Positions 46,301 to 55,648 of a stretch of 64,000 nucleotides of DNA are shown here, piece by piece. The position numbers and the translations under genes are program-made. Source of the stretch: Acanthaster planci (Eukaryota; Echinodermata; Asteroidea; Valvatida; Acanthasteridae); the NCBI RefSeq assembly GCF_001949145.1, contig NW_019091367.1, positions 925,151 through 989,150 on the forward strand, in the 5' to 3' direction. The notes beneath the pieces are model-generated. The model was not told where the DNA came from. It saw only the letters and a list, made by a program, of their open reading frames with translations, and ran no database searches. Position 1 is the stretch's first letter. Each line of letters starts with the position of its first letter.

Positions 46301-49300
46301 GTGCAAGGAATATGTAAGATAAGTGTGCACCTCTTTATTTAAAACACGAAACTTTGCATCCAGGTTTTTATTCATGAGCAAAATGCTTTCCACATGCAGC
46401 GAAAGCAAATGCAAATTTCCTTAAAGCTCACAAGTCTACTGATGTGTCCTAGAAAATTTCTGTGATTCAAATTAAATAAGTGTAAATGATCCGCTACCTT
46501 TGGTACAAATTTCAGCATCCTTTCAGAATGAAATAGGCGTCTTTGATTTAACACATACTTATCTATATATTCACAACCAATAACATGAATTGCATTAGGA
46601 ACTTTCGTGTGTAATGTGTAGGCATGTAATGTAGAAATTCGTTCTTAAAGCTGCATGTCACACTTGAAAAATTCGATTTCATTCTGACCTACCTCCCATT
46701 CTTACAGAACCCAACTACTGTGACAGCTCCCCTTGTCTCAATGGGGGAACCTGCGAGGATGTTGTGAACGGGTTTGTGTGTCACTGTGTCTCAGGCTTCT
46801 CTGGCGTTAGGTGCTCTAAGAGTAAGTCGCCCACATCCAGTGGCGTATTCAGTGGGGAGGGGGGAGAGACACGGGGGCAGGGCATCTTGGCCCCCTGACA
46901 GGAATTTATGCTTTTTTAAAACAAAAAATGGGTAAGGGGGTATTTTATTTATCAAATATGAGCACCAAATCCCCAACAACACAACACCAGCAGATGTAGG
47001 CAGGGATGTCGGGACCATGGGTTAGGCTTTTGACTATTTTCTCCACAACATCGGATTGCAGAAGCATTTGTTTTTGGATTTGTCCCCCACTCGATATCAA
47101 AAGCTGGACACGCCGCTGCCCACACCTCAATCCCGGAGCACCCCCTTTTATATCACAAAGCTCTGCAGTGGCTTCAAAGTAAACAAAGGAAAAGTTCGAA
47201 TGTTTAATTTCGCACGTCTAGCAGCTGCTGGCGTAGGACAGGCCCAAAGTGTAGGACCCAATCTTGTTCAAGAGAGGTTTGCTTTGGTGAAAACAGTTTT
47301 CTAAGCTCTATAATCTTCTGAAGCTAAAAAAAATGAAACGTTTTGGGGTTCTGTTTGCAACATGGAAAGTAAAACATTTTGAAATGCCTTTATTGCTTGT
47401 AATTAAATATGACATGTACTCTTGTGTGCTAATTTGGCAAAGAATTCAATTTTTGTGCTCGTTATTCATTTGCAACTTTCTTTGGCCTATTGGAACAATC
47501 CATAATTTTTATAAAAATTCAAAAGTTCAAAGAACTATGAAAGGGAAATATTGTATGACTTACTAAAACTCTTAAAAGTGCTTCTCTGGGTTTCAATTTA
47601 CATTACTTTATATTGTTGTTTTTATCATTTTAACCTTTATTTTGCAGCTTTTCTGCTCATGCCATTTTGCATATTAGCAAAATGAAGATGTCATCCAAGG
47701 CATTGAACCTCAATGTCGCACTGCTTTGCTCGCAAAAAGTTTCTTGAAGACTGTTGCAGATTTTGTTTCCTTTGCGAAATATTGTTGAATAAGTATAGGA
47801 TTTAGATTTGTTTTTAAAACTGTTCTCAAATAGCAGACTTGGAGTTCACGATTTTTGAACATGAAAACGTGTAAACTAAGCAGTGTATTTTTGGATTTAC
47901 ATCAAGGCAAAAGTGCCCACTTTTTTCCGGAAGTGCTTGATCAATTTTGAACGTTTAAAAAAGTTCGCTTTTCACTTCAAATACATTGAACGAGAGTAAG
48001 ATACACACCCAAATGAAACGTACAGATGTTTGTCCAGTTTCACACGGATCTAGATCTCGATCAGTAACCCTAACGCTGGTTGTTTACTCGGGCTTTGGTG
48101 TCCGTAGATGCGATGGATCACTGATAGTGATCCACGTCCGTGTGAACCAAACACGGCCGTACGACACCTACATTAACTCCTCTTTCTCTCATATGGAGGT
48201 ATATAAAGAAGAGCAGTAACCAGACACCACTCATTCACTTCTCGAACCATCGATTGCTGCAGCTCCTGATGTTGTAACAGTTCCGATTGGTGGGGAAAGT
48301 TTCACTTTGACAATGAAGACTTTGCGCACAAAGACTCATATATACAAGTACATATTGCTTTCGTCTTTGTTTACAAGATCACTGCAGCTGTTCACCGTGT
48401 CTCAATGGAGGAACCTGCATCTTTTCGCCTGAAGGATTCGTCTGTCAATGTCCCGCAGCATATCAAGGACTGACCTGTGAACGTGGTAAAACTGATAAGA
48501 CTTTGTTGAAAAAATAATAGCCTGTACTACGCTGGTCGTTGGTTAATCGAGTAAAAGGAGAATATTAATGCTGATACCTTGATATCTGTTGCAGTTTAAT
48601 ATTCATAACTGTCGCTCTTAACACCCCCCATTTTATCTGCCATTACTTCTGTAATGGGCCAGTTTCATTCAAATTGGCGTATTAACCAAGCCATATTGTT
48701 TCAGGCTTGAGGTGAATTGAATATTCTAGTAATACATGTTGAAGTAATTCTGCTAAACGAATTAAAATTCATTCTTTATCCTCCATTGGATCTACGCTGG
48801 ATGAGAAAAAGCTCGATTTTGGAAAAGCTTCAAAATTTCAAACTTGACAACAAAAACATTGACCAGCACCAGCATATTATGCAATAACATACAAATTATG
48901 TTTACCTGTCCAGATCCTTGCAATAGTTCCCCTTGTCTGAATGGCGGAATTTGTGCCATTTCACCGGGTGGATTCATCTGTCATTGTCAGGCACCGTACG
49001 AAGGACCAACATGCACGCTCGGTAAATATGAGGAGAATTTTTTAAAATTTGTCTTTAAACAATGATTTGCTTGTCTTTTGCAAGAATTTAACATTAAGAG
49101 GCCTTCTAATCTCTTGTCTAAATAAATATTTGTAACTGCTGTTCCGAAATTGTCAGGTTTGAGGTAAATCATGGGCCTTCGTTTTTTCATCAATTGCAGT
49201 CATTCTCCAAACTGAAACTTTTCCCTTCATAAGATCTGTGCAGGGAAAAACAGAGAAATTTTGCTAAAGCTTCACGGTTTCATCCTTTATAACGAAAACA

Positions 49301-51537
49301 TTAACCCTTGCTTAAACATGGAATAATACGCAAATTTTGTTTACCTATACAGATCCCTGCGATAGTTCCCCTTGTCTGAATGGCGGAATTTGTGCCACTT
49401 CACCGGGTGGATTTATCTGTCATTGTCAGGCACCGTACGAAGGACCAACATGCACGCTCGGTAATCGTGAAATCACTTCATGAATATTTTAAGTTTACAA
49501 CACATATCTACAAACGAGAATGTTTCATATTGTTATTTTCTGTTTTCATCACCCAGATTTCCATTTTTGATTGTCATCTGTGCTTTTCCTTTTTTTCTTC
49601 CATCAGCCCCTGATTATATTCTAAAACCTTTTAGCTTATGAAAATTCCATGAAGTGTTATAACCTTTACCTCTATTGTTCCCAAGATCCGTGCAACAGCT
49701 CACCGTGTGTAAACGGGGGGACTTGCATCGGTTCTGCCACTGGATTCACTTGCCGATGTCCGGCTCGTTATGGCGGCCCAACCTGTACATTTGGTAAAGA
49801 GTACATCTTTGAGAAAGCTGAAATTTTCAAAAGGAAGAAAGCACATGAAAAATGTGAAGTGAAGAATTGCGGAAAGAGCGCGCAGGTCCCTTCGAGGATT
49901 ATTCTAAACAGCATTTGGCATAATCAGTTATAGTGAAAGCGAGAGCTCCTGGCATGAATCAGTTCTTTTAAAAAAAATACCATCTTATATTAGTAGACCG
50001 CTAAGAATGGAGTCCATTTTGCGATGAGTTTGGCCTGTTCGTGTTTGAACACGTTCTAGGCCTGCCGGCTGCATGTATTATCCGGTTCGTAAGTGTGACG
50101 TGGCCACGCAAAGAGGGCAATTTTGACTGCCGAATGCAACGCACACGTGTGTTATGTTAATCGTGCCGAATTTTTGTATCCGTGAAAGTGAACGTAACGC
50201 ACCCAAAACGTTTGTGCTTAATGTTTAATACATTTCTAACACAAAAAGGCGTAAAAAAGTTGCGACCCAAACCGACAAGGCGCCATTTTGTAAGTAGGCA
50301 GAAATACTTTGATTTGCTCCCTAATATTCATATCTTTACATATAAATGTTAAACCTAGATTCAACCCGTGCAAAAATATCCCATCGACCTTGAACTGGCC
50401 GCTCATGTGTTGTAAGGTCGGCACATCCGGGCATTCCACCATTTTTTTCAGGAAAGGCGTCTTTGATGAAGACCACTGACAGGCACAAAGGCTAAGTTCT
50501 TACTTGTACTGTACACTGGTATGATGGTTTGCAGTTGATGGCTGTGTGGCCCCACCAATGTCCGATCACGTTCGGCTGTTGGAACGAGATGTCACCGTGT
50601 TCACCTATGGGGAAAGTGCTACCTTTACCTGTGATAACGATTACACCATCAAAGAATCTGCCGATCACTCCGTGAAGCGCTTATGCCTGTCAGATGGTAC
50701 TTGGTCCGGAGAACCAGTGGAATGCTTCCCCTCTGAGACTGATCCAGGTGTGTTCCTGACAAACATTTTAAGAGTATATATTGAGACACAACCGAGGACA
50801 GATGGGGGGGGGCAACAGAAAGTTCAGTTCCTACCAAAGGAGCCTTCGTTGCTTGGAAACTTGTGCCTTCTCTTGATCCAGTTTGGGCTTATTGTCAGAA
50901 GTGCCAAGTGTATGTTGACTACTTATAAGGGCAAAGCATTATATCATTTCAAGGGTGTAGGCCTATGCCTGGAAGATCTTCTTTAATATTTTTCTAGCCG
51001 ACAGATCCCCATCGGTGGTACCCATAGCTTCAGGAGTCGGGGGAGCTTGTTTCGTTGTCTTTTTGTTGATCATTGTGGTTGTCGTCTTCAAACGGTAATT
51101 TATTTTCCAATGGATTAAACCACAGGTTGCTCAGGAAGTCCAAAACACATGAAGCATTATGGATAATGTCATTGAACACATAAGTAAACGTTTCAGTGCA
51201 TATGATCTTTGAACCTGAACAGAACAATGCCATTTTGACGTTTTCCATCTAAGTGAAATGATTTTGTGTTTCTATAATATCACTTCTTTTGTGATCTCTT
51301 ACTATGTGCAGTTGGAAGAGGCAGCGAGAGGAAAGAGTTGTTGACGTCCCAGCCGTGTCTTATCACCACAACCCTCCTCCTTCATACATACCGCCTACTC
51401 GTCATGAGCCTCCCGGGTATTTTCCAATGGGAGCTATCAACCAGGGGTTTGGAACCAACAACGCTGAGGCCAACGTTGTCCCGGTGAAACTAATCCCCCC
51501 GCGGGAACCCAGAATCTATGAAACTATAGTGGATTGA
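40304..51537 (+). CDS. YWTD-propeller/EGF/sushi type I membrane receptor, paralog B
   Basis: Thirteen exons: 40304-40382, 43079-43321, 44671-44833, 45422-45558, 45883-46140, 46708-46821, 48378-48485, 48914-49021, 49353-49460, 49686-49793, 50535-50747, 50998-51094, 51312-51537. They total 1962 nt, 653 codons plus stop, open throughout. Residues: signal peptide 1-26; YWTD propeller about 27-293; five EGF modules about 294-475; one sushi/CCP domain about 476-546; transmembrane helix about 555-577; tail to 653, rich in Pro and ending YETIVD. EGF modules lack the calcium-binding D-x-D/N-E-C start. The class suggests a surface receptor for an extracellular ligand; the ligand is unknown. Same order and phases as gene A upstream: tandem duplicates. 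Confidence 0.85.
40961..41098. mobile_element. Possible hAT-type MITE in gene B intron 1
   Basis: Starts CAGTGGCGTACC and ends near GGATACGCCAAG, imperfect inverted ends like those at 46838-47118. No clear 8-bp duplication. Confidence 0.4.
41187..41631. mobile_element. MITE-like element in gene B intron 1
   Basis: Perfect 14-bp inverted ends GGTCTCTGGTCAGA (41187-41200) and TCTGACCAGAGACC (41618-41631). Confidence 0.55.
42331..42398. repeat. Second member of the GCGGTAGCA hairpin family
   Basis: TTTGCGGTAGCACTATGG and ATCTCTTTTGTGAGT match the arm at 1539-1602. A 9-bp stem TGTGAGTAT/ATACTCACA encloses a 20-base loop (42360-42397). Confidence 0.65.
42485..42823. other. Assembly gap (339 N)
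   Basis: Lies in gene B intron 1, 87 bases after the hairpin repeat. Confidence 1.
43079..43321 (+). CDS. Gene B exon 2: propeller blades 1-2
   Basis: Phase 1-1, 243 nt (240 in A). Contains [17 protein letters not shown] and [10 protein letters not shown]. The acceptor ATTCAAAG has a short pyrimidine tract. Confidence 0.8.
43322..44670 (+). other. Gene B intron 2
   Basis: 1.3 kb, no exon recognised. Confidence 0.5.
44671..44833 (+). CDS. Gene B exon 3: YWTD blade
   Basis: 163 nt, phase 1 to 2. Contains [20 protein letters not shown] and RPRGIITD. Confidence 0.85.
45422..45558 (+). CDS. Gene B exon 4: YWTD blade
   Basis: 137 nt, phase 2 to 1; 15 nt longer than in A. Contains [20 protein letters not shown] and IVWPQAV. 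Confidence 0.85.
45883..46140 (+). CDS. Gene B exon 5: two closing blades
   Basis: 258 nt, phase 1-1. Contains [18 protein letters not shown] and [20 protein letters not shown]. Confidence 0.85.
46708..46821 (+). CDS. Gene B exon 6: EGF module
   Basis: 114 nt, phase 1-1, six cysteines ([17 protein letters not shown]). It is the intact counterpart of gene A exon 6. Confidence 0.85.
46838..47118. mobile_element. hAT-type MITE in gene B intron 6
   Basis: Ends CAGTGGCGTATTCAGT and the complement of GCTGGACACGCCGCTG. Flanks CCCACATC and CCCACACC agree at 7 of 8 bases, the 8-bp duplication expected of hAT transposition. It begins 16 bases past the 5' splice site of exon 6. Confidence 0.7.
48039..48146. 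mobile_element. Short inverted-end element in gene B intron 6
   Basis: Perfect ends TTCACACGGA/TCCGTGTGAA and an internal 9-bp stem TGGATCACT/AGTGATCCA at about 48114-48134. Confidence 0.5.
48378..48485 (+). CDS. Gene B exon 7: EGF module with a seventh cysteine
   Basis: 108 nt, phase 1-1. Starts DHCSCSPC, where other modules have CxSSPC or CxNSPC; the extra Cys leaves an odd number. Confidence 0.8.
48914..49021 (+). CDS. Gene B exon 8: EGF module
   Basis: 108 nt, six cysteines, [20 protein letters not shown]. Nearly identical to exon 9. Confidence 0.85.
49353..49460 (+). CDS. Gene B exon 9: EGF module, recent copy
   Basis: Differs from exon 8 at four of 108 bases as I read them (two change the residue: Asn to Asp, Ile to Thr). 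Upstream intron sequence is also shared. Confidence 0.85.
49686..49793 (+). CDS. Gene B exon 10: EGF module
   Basis: 108 nt, phase 1-1, six cysteines, [17 protein letters not shown]. Confidence 0.85.
50535..50747 (+). CDS. Gene B exon 11: sushi/CCP domain
   Basis: 213 nt, phase 1-1. Four cysteines with the CCP pattern: GCVAPP, then [25 protein letters not shown], including the conserved Trp before the last Cys. No counterpart in gene A. Confidence 0.85.
50998..51094 (+). CDS. Gene B exon 12: transmembrane helix
   Basis: Phase 1 to 2. [20 protein letters not shown]-type helix followed by FKR; same position as gene A exon 9. Confidence 0.85.
51312..51537 (+). CDS. Gene B exon 13: cytoplasmic tail
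   Basis: Basic start (WKRQREER), then a Pro/Tyr segment ([16 protein letters not shown]), INQGFGTNN, and the end [12 protein letters not shown] is a YxxPhi-type motif that can serve sorting or SH2 binding. Confidence 0.85.
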
Positions 51538-53082
51538 AGAGCTTGGTGAAAAGTTTGGTATTGAAACTATGTATGCGCATATCGATACGTGGGAATTTTG
51601 CTTCTGGACAAACGCGGTGTACCATATCACACATTATATATTAGAATGAAGATTTTTTCAGGACTACTTTGTTAGGTACTCAAATTGTTTCTGGTTACGG
51701 ACCAAATTTGTTCTTTATAACCGATTGTTAGGTCGTTGTGTTTTTTCGCGCTTCGGTGGGTCACTTTTTGGCACCCTAATGTTAAAGAGAAAATTGATGC
51801 GGGCATGCGTGATCAGAATCCTCAAATTCTAACACAAGGGTTTTCTGCGTTAAGTTCACTTTAAAGGACTCTATTCTATTTCCTGGATTTTTATTAGCAA
51901 GTTTAGCGAGAAGGATAGCTCGGTGTCTTTGCATTCATTTCGATTGGGCGAGTTTTTTTTCTCTTTTTTGCTTTTTAAATGAATTTGGAAGATGGAATAT
52001 ATATTTTGTTTCTTTTATTTCAGAAAAAAAGTGAACTTCAAATGTTTTGGTCCCCACTTGTGTACGTTCAGTCTTGAGGGGCGTCTAAGCTAGTATTTCA
52101 GAGTTATCTCATAGATGATTCTACACAACATTGATGACAATAGACATATAACACAATGACGTAACGCCTTGTTTACATGTGCGCTTTCCTGTGGCAGTGA
52201 GGCAGGACGCGATCCATCCAGTCCCCATATAAACAAAGCGTGACTACAGTATGTTTTAGTCTATTCTCGTTGCATGTTTGCACCGACCTAATCAGACAAT
52301 CCCGACCCTTCCAAGAATTCACTGGCACTCAGTCCTATAGCGGTGCTTTAGCCGAATCCATCACAAGTTCCTGGAATTCCGTCAGAAGTCCTTTTGTAAT
52401 CCATGCAGTCCTACCACAAGTCCAAAGCTCTGAACGAACTTTCCGACAAAAGCATCCTGTCGTCATCGTTAACCCCGTTTAACATGTCGGGTTTTAGTGA
52501 AAGGAATTATGACAAGACCTACGAATGGCAGTTGATGGCGGAATTTATTTTTTTTGCACAGCGAAATTACACCAGTGACATGAAACGTGAGCTATGATCG
52601 AAGTGTAAAAGATTCTTTCGTTTTGTATTATACACACAAATGCCTGTACAACAAAGACTTTGTCCAAGCGACGTGGCCGTGGCAGGCAGTAACGCACACG
52701 TCTTTTGTTCCTGCGGATAATGGTTCCCGTTGCCATCCCCGCCCCCAATCCGCCTTTTTGCTCTTTGAAGGCCTGTACGTGATCAAAAGTTGGATATAAG
52801 ACTTCTGAAAAATAATTATGCTTGAGTTTGAAAACAATTGTCAATGACGATAGACTTTGGAGCAATGACTAGGCATGGGCTTAAATCCGGGGGGGGGGTG
52901 TGGATGGGGGATTTATAACTTATTGGCCTGGGTGGGATGGGCTATTGAACCCCCCCCACACACAGACTTTTTTGTGGTTTGTGATTTTTTTCAACTTTCT
53001 AACAGCCATTCTCTATTCAAAGCTCTCAGAAAGGGGTAATAAAAACTACAAATACGTTGTTCTGGTGTAACGCATATTACAC
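51538..53082. other. Gene B 3' UTR and spacer
   Basis: No further gene. Contains G- and C-runs near 52890-52960. Confidence 0.5.
52338..52478 (+). repeat. Gene B 3' flank, homologous to gene A 3' flank
   Basis: TTAGCCGAATCCATCAC, CACAAGTCCAAAGCTCT and AAAAGCATCCTGTCGTCATCG correspond in order to 34690-34815. Confidence 0.65.
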
Positions 53083-53226
53083 ATGTAAATCTGTATCACG
53101 AACATTATCTGCCATTAAACAATGGTGTTAGCACCCCCCCTCCGCTTTTCAAATCGCCATGGCCGGGTAAGTCAACCCCTCCCCATTCCCCATATTTCCG
53201 GCACAAACGTGCGCCATTGTCACTTG
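53083..53226. repeat. Dispersed repeat, copy 2 of 8212-8372
   Basis: CTGTATCACGAACATTATCT, CCGCTTTTCAAATCGCCATG and TTCCGGCACAAAC match the first copy in order. Confidence 0.6.
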
Positions 53227-53445
53227 CATACGTAGTTATTACGCAGTTAAACGCTTTACGTTAATATAAGCTATAACACGCATAAGGTAATTACTCACCG
53301 TAGTATTAAAGAAAGCATTTTGAAAGGATTCTTGCGCAGTTACCATGCACTGATGTGAACAAAGTATGTAGCAGTGATGTAAGAAATTTAGCAGTTTAGA
53401 GTTTTATTGGACATGAAAAAATACACCTTGACCGATTACAGGTTG

Positions 53446-53715
53446 AAAGGAAATAAAAGTAAAGGTTCCAGCAACAAAAAATAAAATGCTCCAAGTCGCA
53501 AGTATTTTTTTCTGAGTGGATTGGCCTACATTTTGCCTTCTATGCACCTCCTTGGGGGCGGTAAAAATGGAAACATAGATCCAAGGAGGCATCCAAAAGG
53601 AACTGAGCTTGGGCACTCAACAAAGGCACATGTCAACAATTATGAACTTGCAGGCTAGGGAAACGTCAATTTGAAGTCATGACTCTGCACCTATGCTGCT
53701 GTTGCCCACGAACTC
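53446..53715. repeat. Dispersed 270-bp repeat, copy 1
   Basis: GTCGCAAGTATT, GAGTGGATTGG, GCATCCAAAAGGAA, TGTCAACAATT and ATTTGAAGTCATGACTCTGC recur in order at 63456-63730. Confidence 0.7.
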
Positions 53716-53781
53716 GAATGTATTCAAAGTTACCCTTGGCATTCATTAACGACTACAGCGACTTTATTTCAAAGCACTTAC

Positions 53782-53984
53782 ACTTCGTGAAGAGTACCAG
53801 CACCTATCGGGGGCCGGGGGGGGGGCTTGGAAGTTTGTGTGCATAAAGAAACTTCGTCGTGTTTAGAGTAAAATTCTTCTAGCATCCTTGGAACAAAGTC
53901 AGTATGGTCGTAGATCAAACGGTCACGTTGTTTCAACGCCTCCAAATGTTTGAGGCCCTGAAGATTGTGCAAAAGTGACTGGAT
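53782..53984 (-). CDS. Candidate internal exon of an unknown minus-strand gene
   Basis: 203 nt, open from a TTTCTGTAG acceptor (53986-53985) to a GTAAGTG donor (from 53781). Leu/charge pattern LLHNLQGLKHLEALKQRDRL suggests an amphipathic helix; then FVPRMLEEFYSKHD and a Pro/Arg run next to a homopolymer of C. Family not recognised and partner exons not found. It may be a chance exon, but the splice signals are strong. Confidence 0.35.
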
Positions 53985-55290
53985 CTACAGAAATGAGTCT
54001 TGATGAGGCCACTCTTCGTTATTTAGGAATGTTTTGATTTTGTTTTACTTTCCCACTAGGCCTTGTTTGACATGTTGAGTAATACCATGCATATCGGTAT
54101 TGAAACTACTCTAATCGTTCCATTGCATTAAAAAGGTGCCAAAAAGCGAAAAATATACTTTAATTGCGCAAAAAATTTAAAACAAACTACAGGTGATATA
54201 CACGTGCAGCAGTGCAACTTGAGTCACGAATAGACCTCACTGCGCGGAGTTCTCTTGTGGGAATGGTACAGACCACACTCAATTCGTTGAATTACTTAGA
54301 ATTTCAATGGGGAAAAACCGTAAAAATGTAAACTTCTTCTTGTATGAACACTGTACGCAGCAGAGACTTAGCATGCTTTTTACACGCTCATTTTTGTACC
54401 ACTCTTGCATTTCTGCGTGGTACAGAGTGTATAAAAACAGTGAATTCAGACGTCACACAAGACACGTCAGAAAGCTAGTGAAAGGGAAATGAAGTCATGC
54501 GAGTAATATACTTACGGGAGTCTCATGGCACGACGAACACTATTGGGCAGAAAACGGAGGGCTGCATTTCTAACCAATGACGGTTGTCGTCCAATCACAA
54601 TGAGTTTTACATATGACACGGAGAAGTGACTAATGCAGGAAATACCGGAAGACCAGCTCTCATTGAAGCATAAAATAATTATTGAGTCACAACTCTGTGA
54701 AGTCGCCCCGGCTGTTGCAAGATATAGAAACCGCCAACGCATTGACACTAAAAAGGGGCGCTCCAGTCTCTCGCAAAGCATCTGTTGAAGGTTGGTCTGA
54801 CGATATTGAATGCTCAGTTGAGGTAAACTTTAGGCATTTTGTTGGAAAAAATGAAGATTAGCCGAAAGACCCCGATTTATAATTATTTTTAAATGACGAT
54901 TGCAACCATTTTTTGTCACCGATGGACCACATACAGGGAAACCATCTAACCCGTTTTATACTAAGCACGGAAGCAGGTTGTTATCGTGGAACAAAAGAAA
55001 GAACTTTTTTATATAGCCCAACAGCTGGAAAAAACCTTTGTACATGCAGCGTAATTTGGTTTCCTATTTGTAGACTGCTTAACATGTTTTTTCTACTTTC
55101 CACTGTATAGGAGAGCTGGATCACTTGAAACGGCAGAATGTCGTTTGATACTCTCTACAAACAATGATTACATAGGTTTGCTTGGTGCTGCGAGAGCGTA
55201 TGGCTTTATCATTGAAACAGTTGATAGAGGAGGACGTTGACATCTTTACATTATTTTGCTCCACTATACCGGAATAGGCCAGTGTTCAAC
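53985..55290. other. Spacer upstream of the P450
   Basis: No gene recognised; short frames at 54307-54781 have no recognisable similarity. Confidence 0.45.
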
Positions 55291-55648
55291 ATGGGCGTTT
55301 TTCAACGAGTAATGAATTTCCTAGACGTTCGCACGGTTCTGTTGGGGTTGTTTTGTCTGCTGGTGTTGCGCCGGTGGCTCGGCCGGCCAAAGAACCTGCC
55401 TCCCGGCCCCTGGGGCTTCCCAGTCCTCGGCTCTTTCCCAGCCATTGCCTGGGCGATGTGTCGGGGCTTGGAGCCACACCATCTTTTTAAGAAGTATGCC
55501 GAGAAATACGGGCCTGTGTTTTGTCTGAACATTTTCAACAAGAGAGTGGTGGTCCTGAATGACTACGCTTTGGTGAAGGAAGCATTCCAGCATCCACAGC
55601 TAAGTGACAGACCAAAAAATCTCATCACTGAGGTGTCCAAGACAGAAG
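55291..55648 (+). CDS. P450 exon 1: anchor and hinge
   Basis: 358 nt ending AAG-ACA-GAA-G before GTGAGT. Contains anchor, PPGPWG hinge, and YGPVFCLNIF and FQHPQLSDRP strands. Confidence 0.9.

Noticed and set aside
54512-54781. Minus-strand exon upstream of the 53.8-kb exon, ending at a GTAAGT near 54512
   Set aside because: The phase does not match: joining it gives a stop soon after the junction.
55237-55290. Upstream TTG start extending the P450
   Set aside because: ATG 55291 has good Kozak context and gives the normal anchor length.
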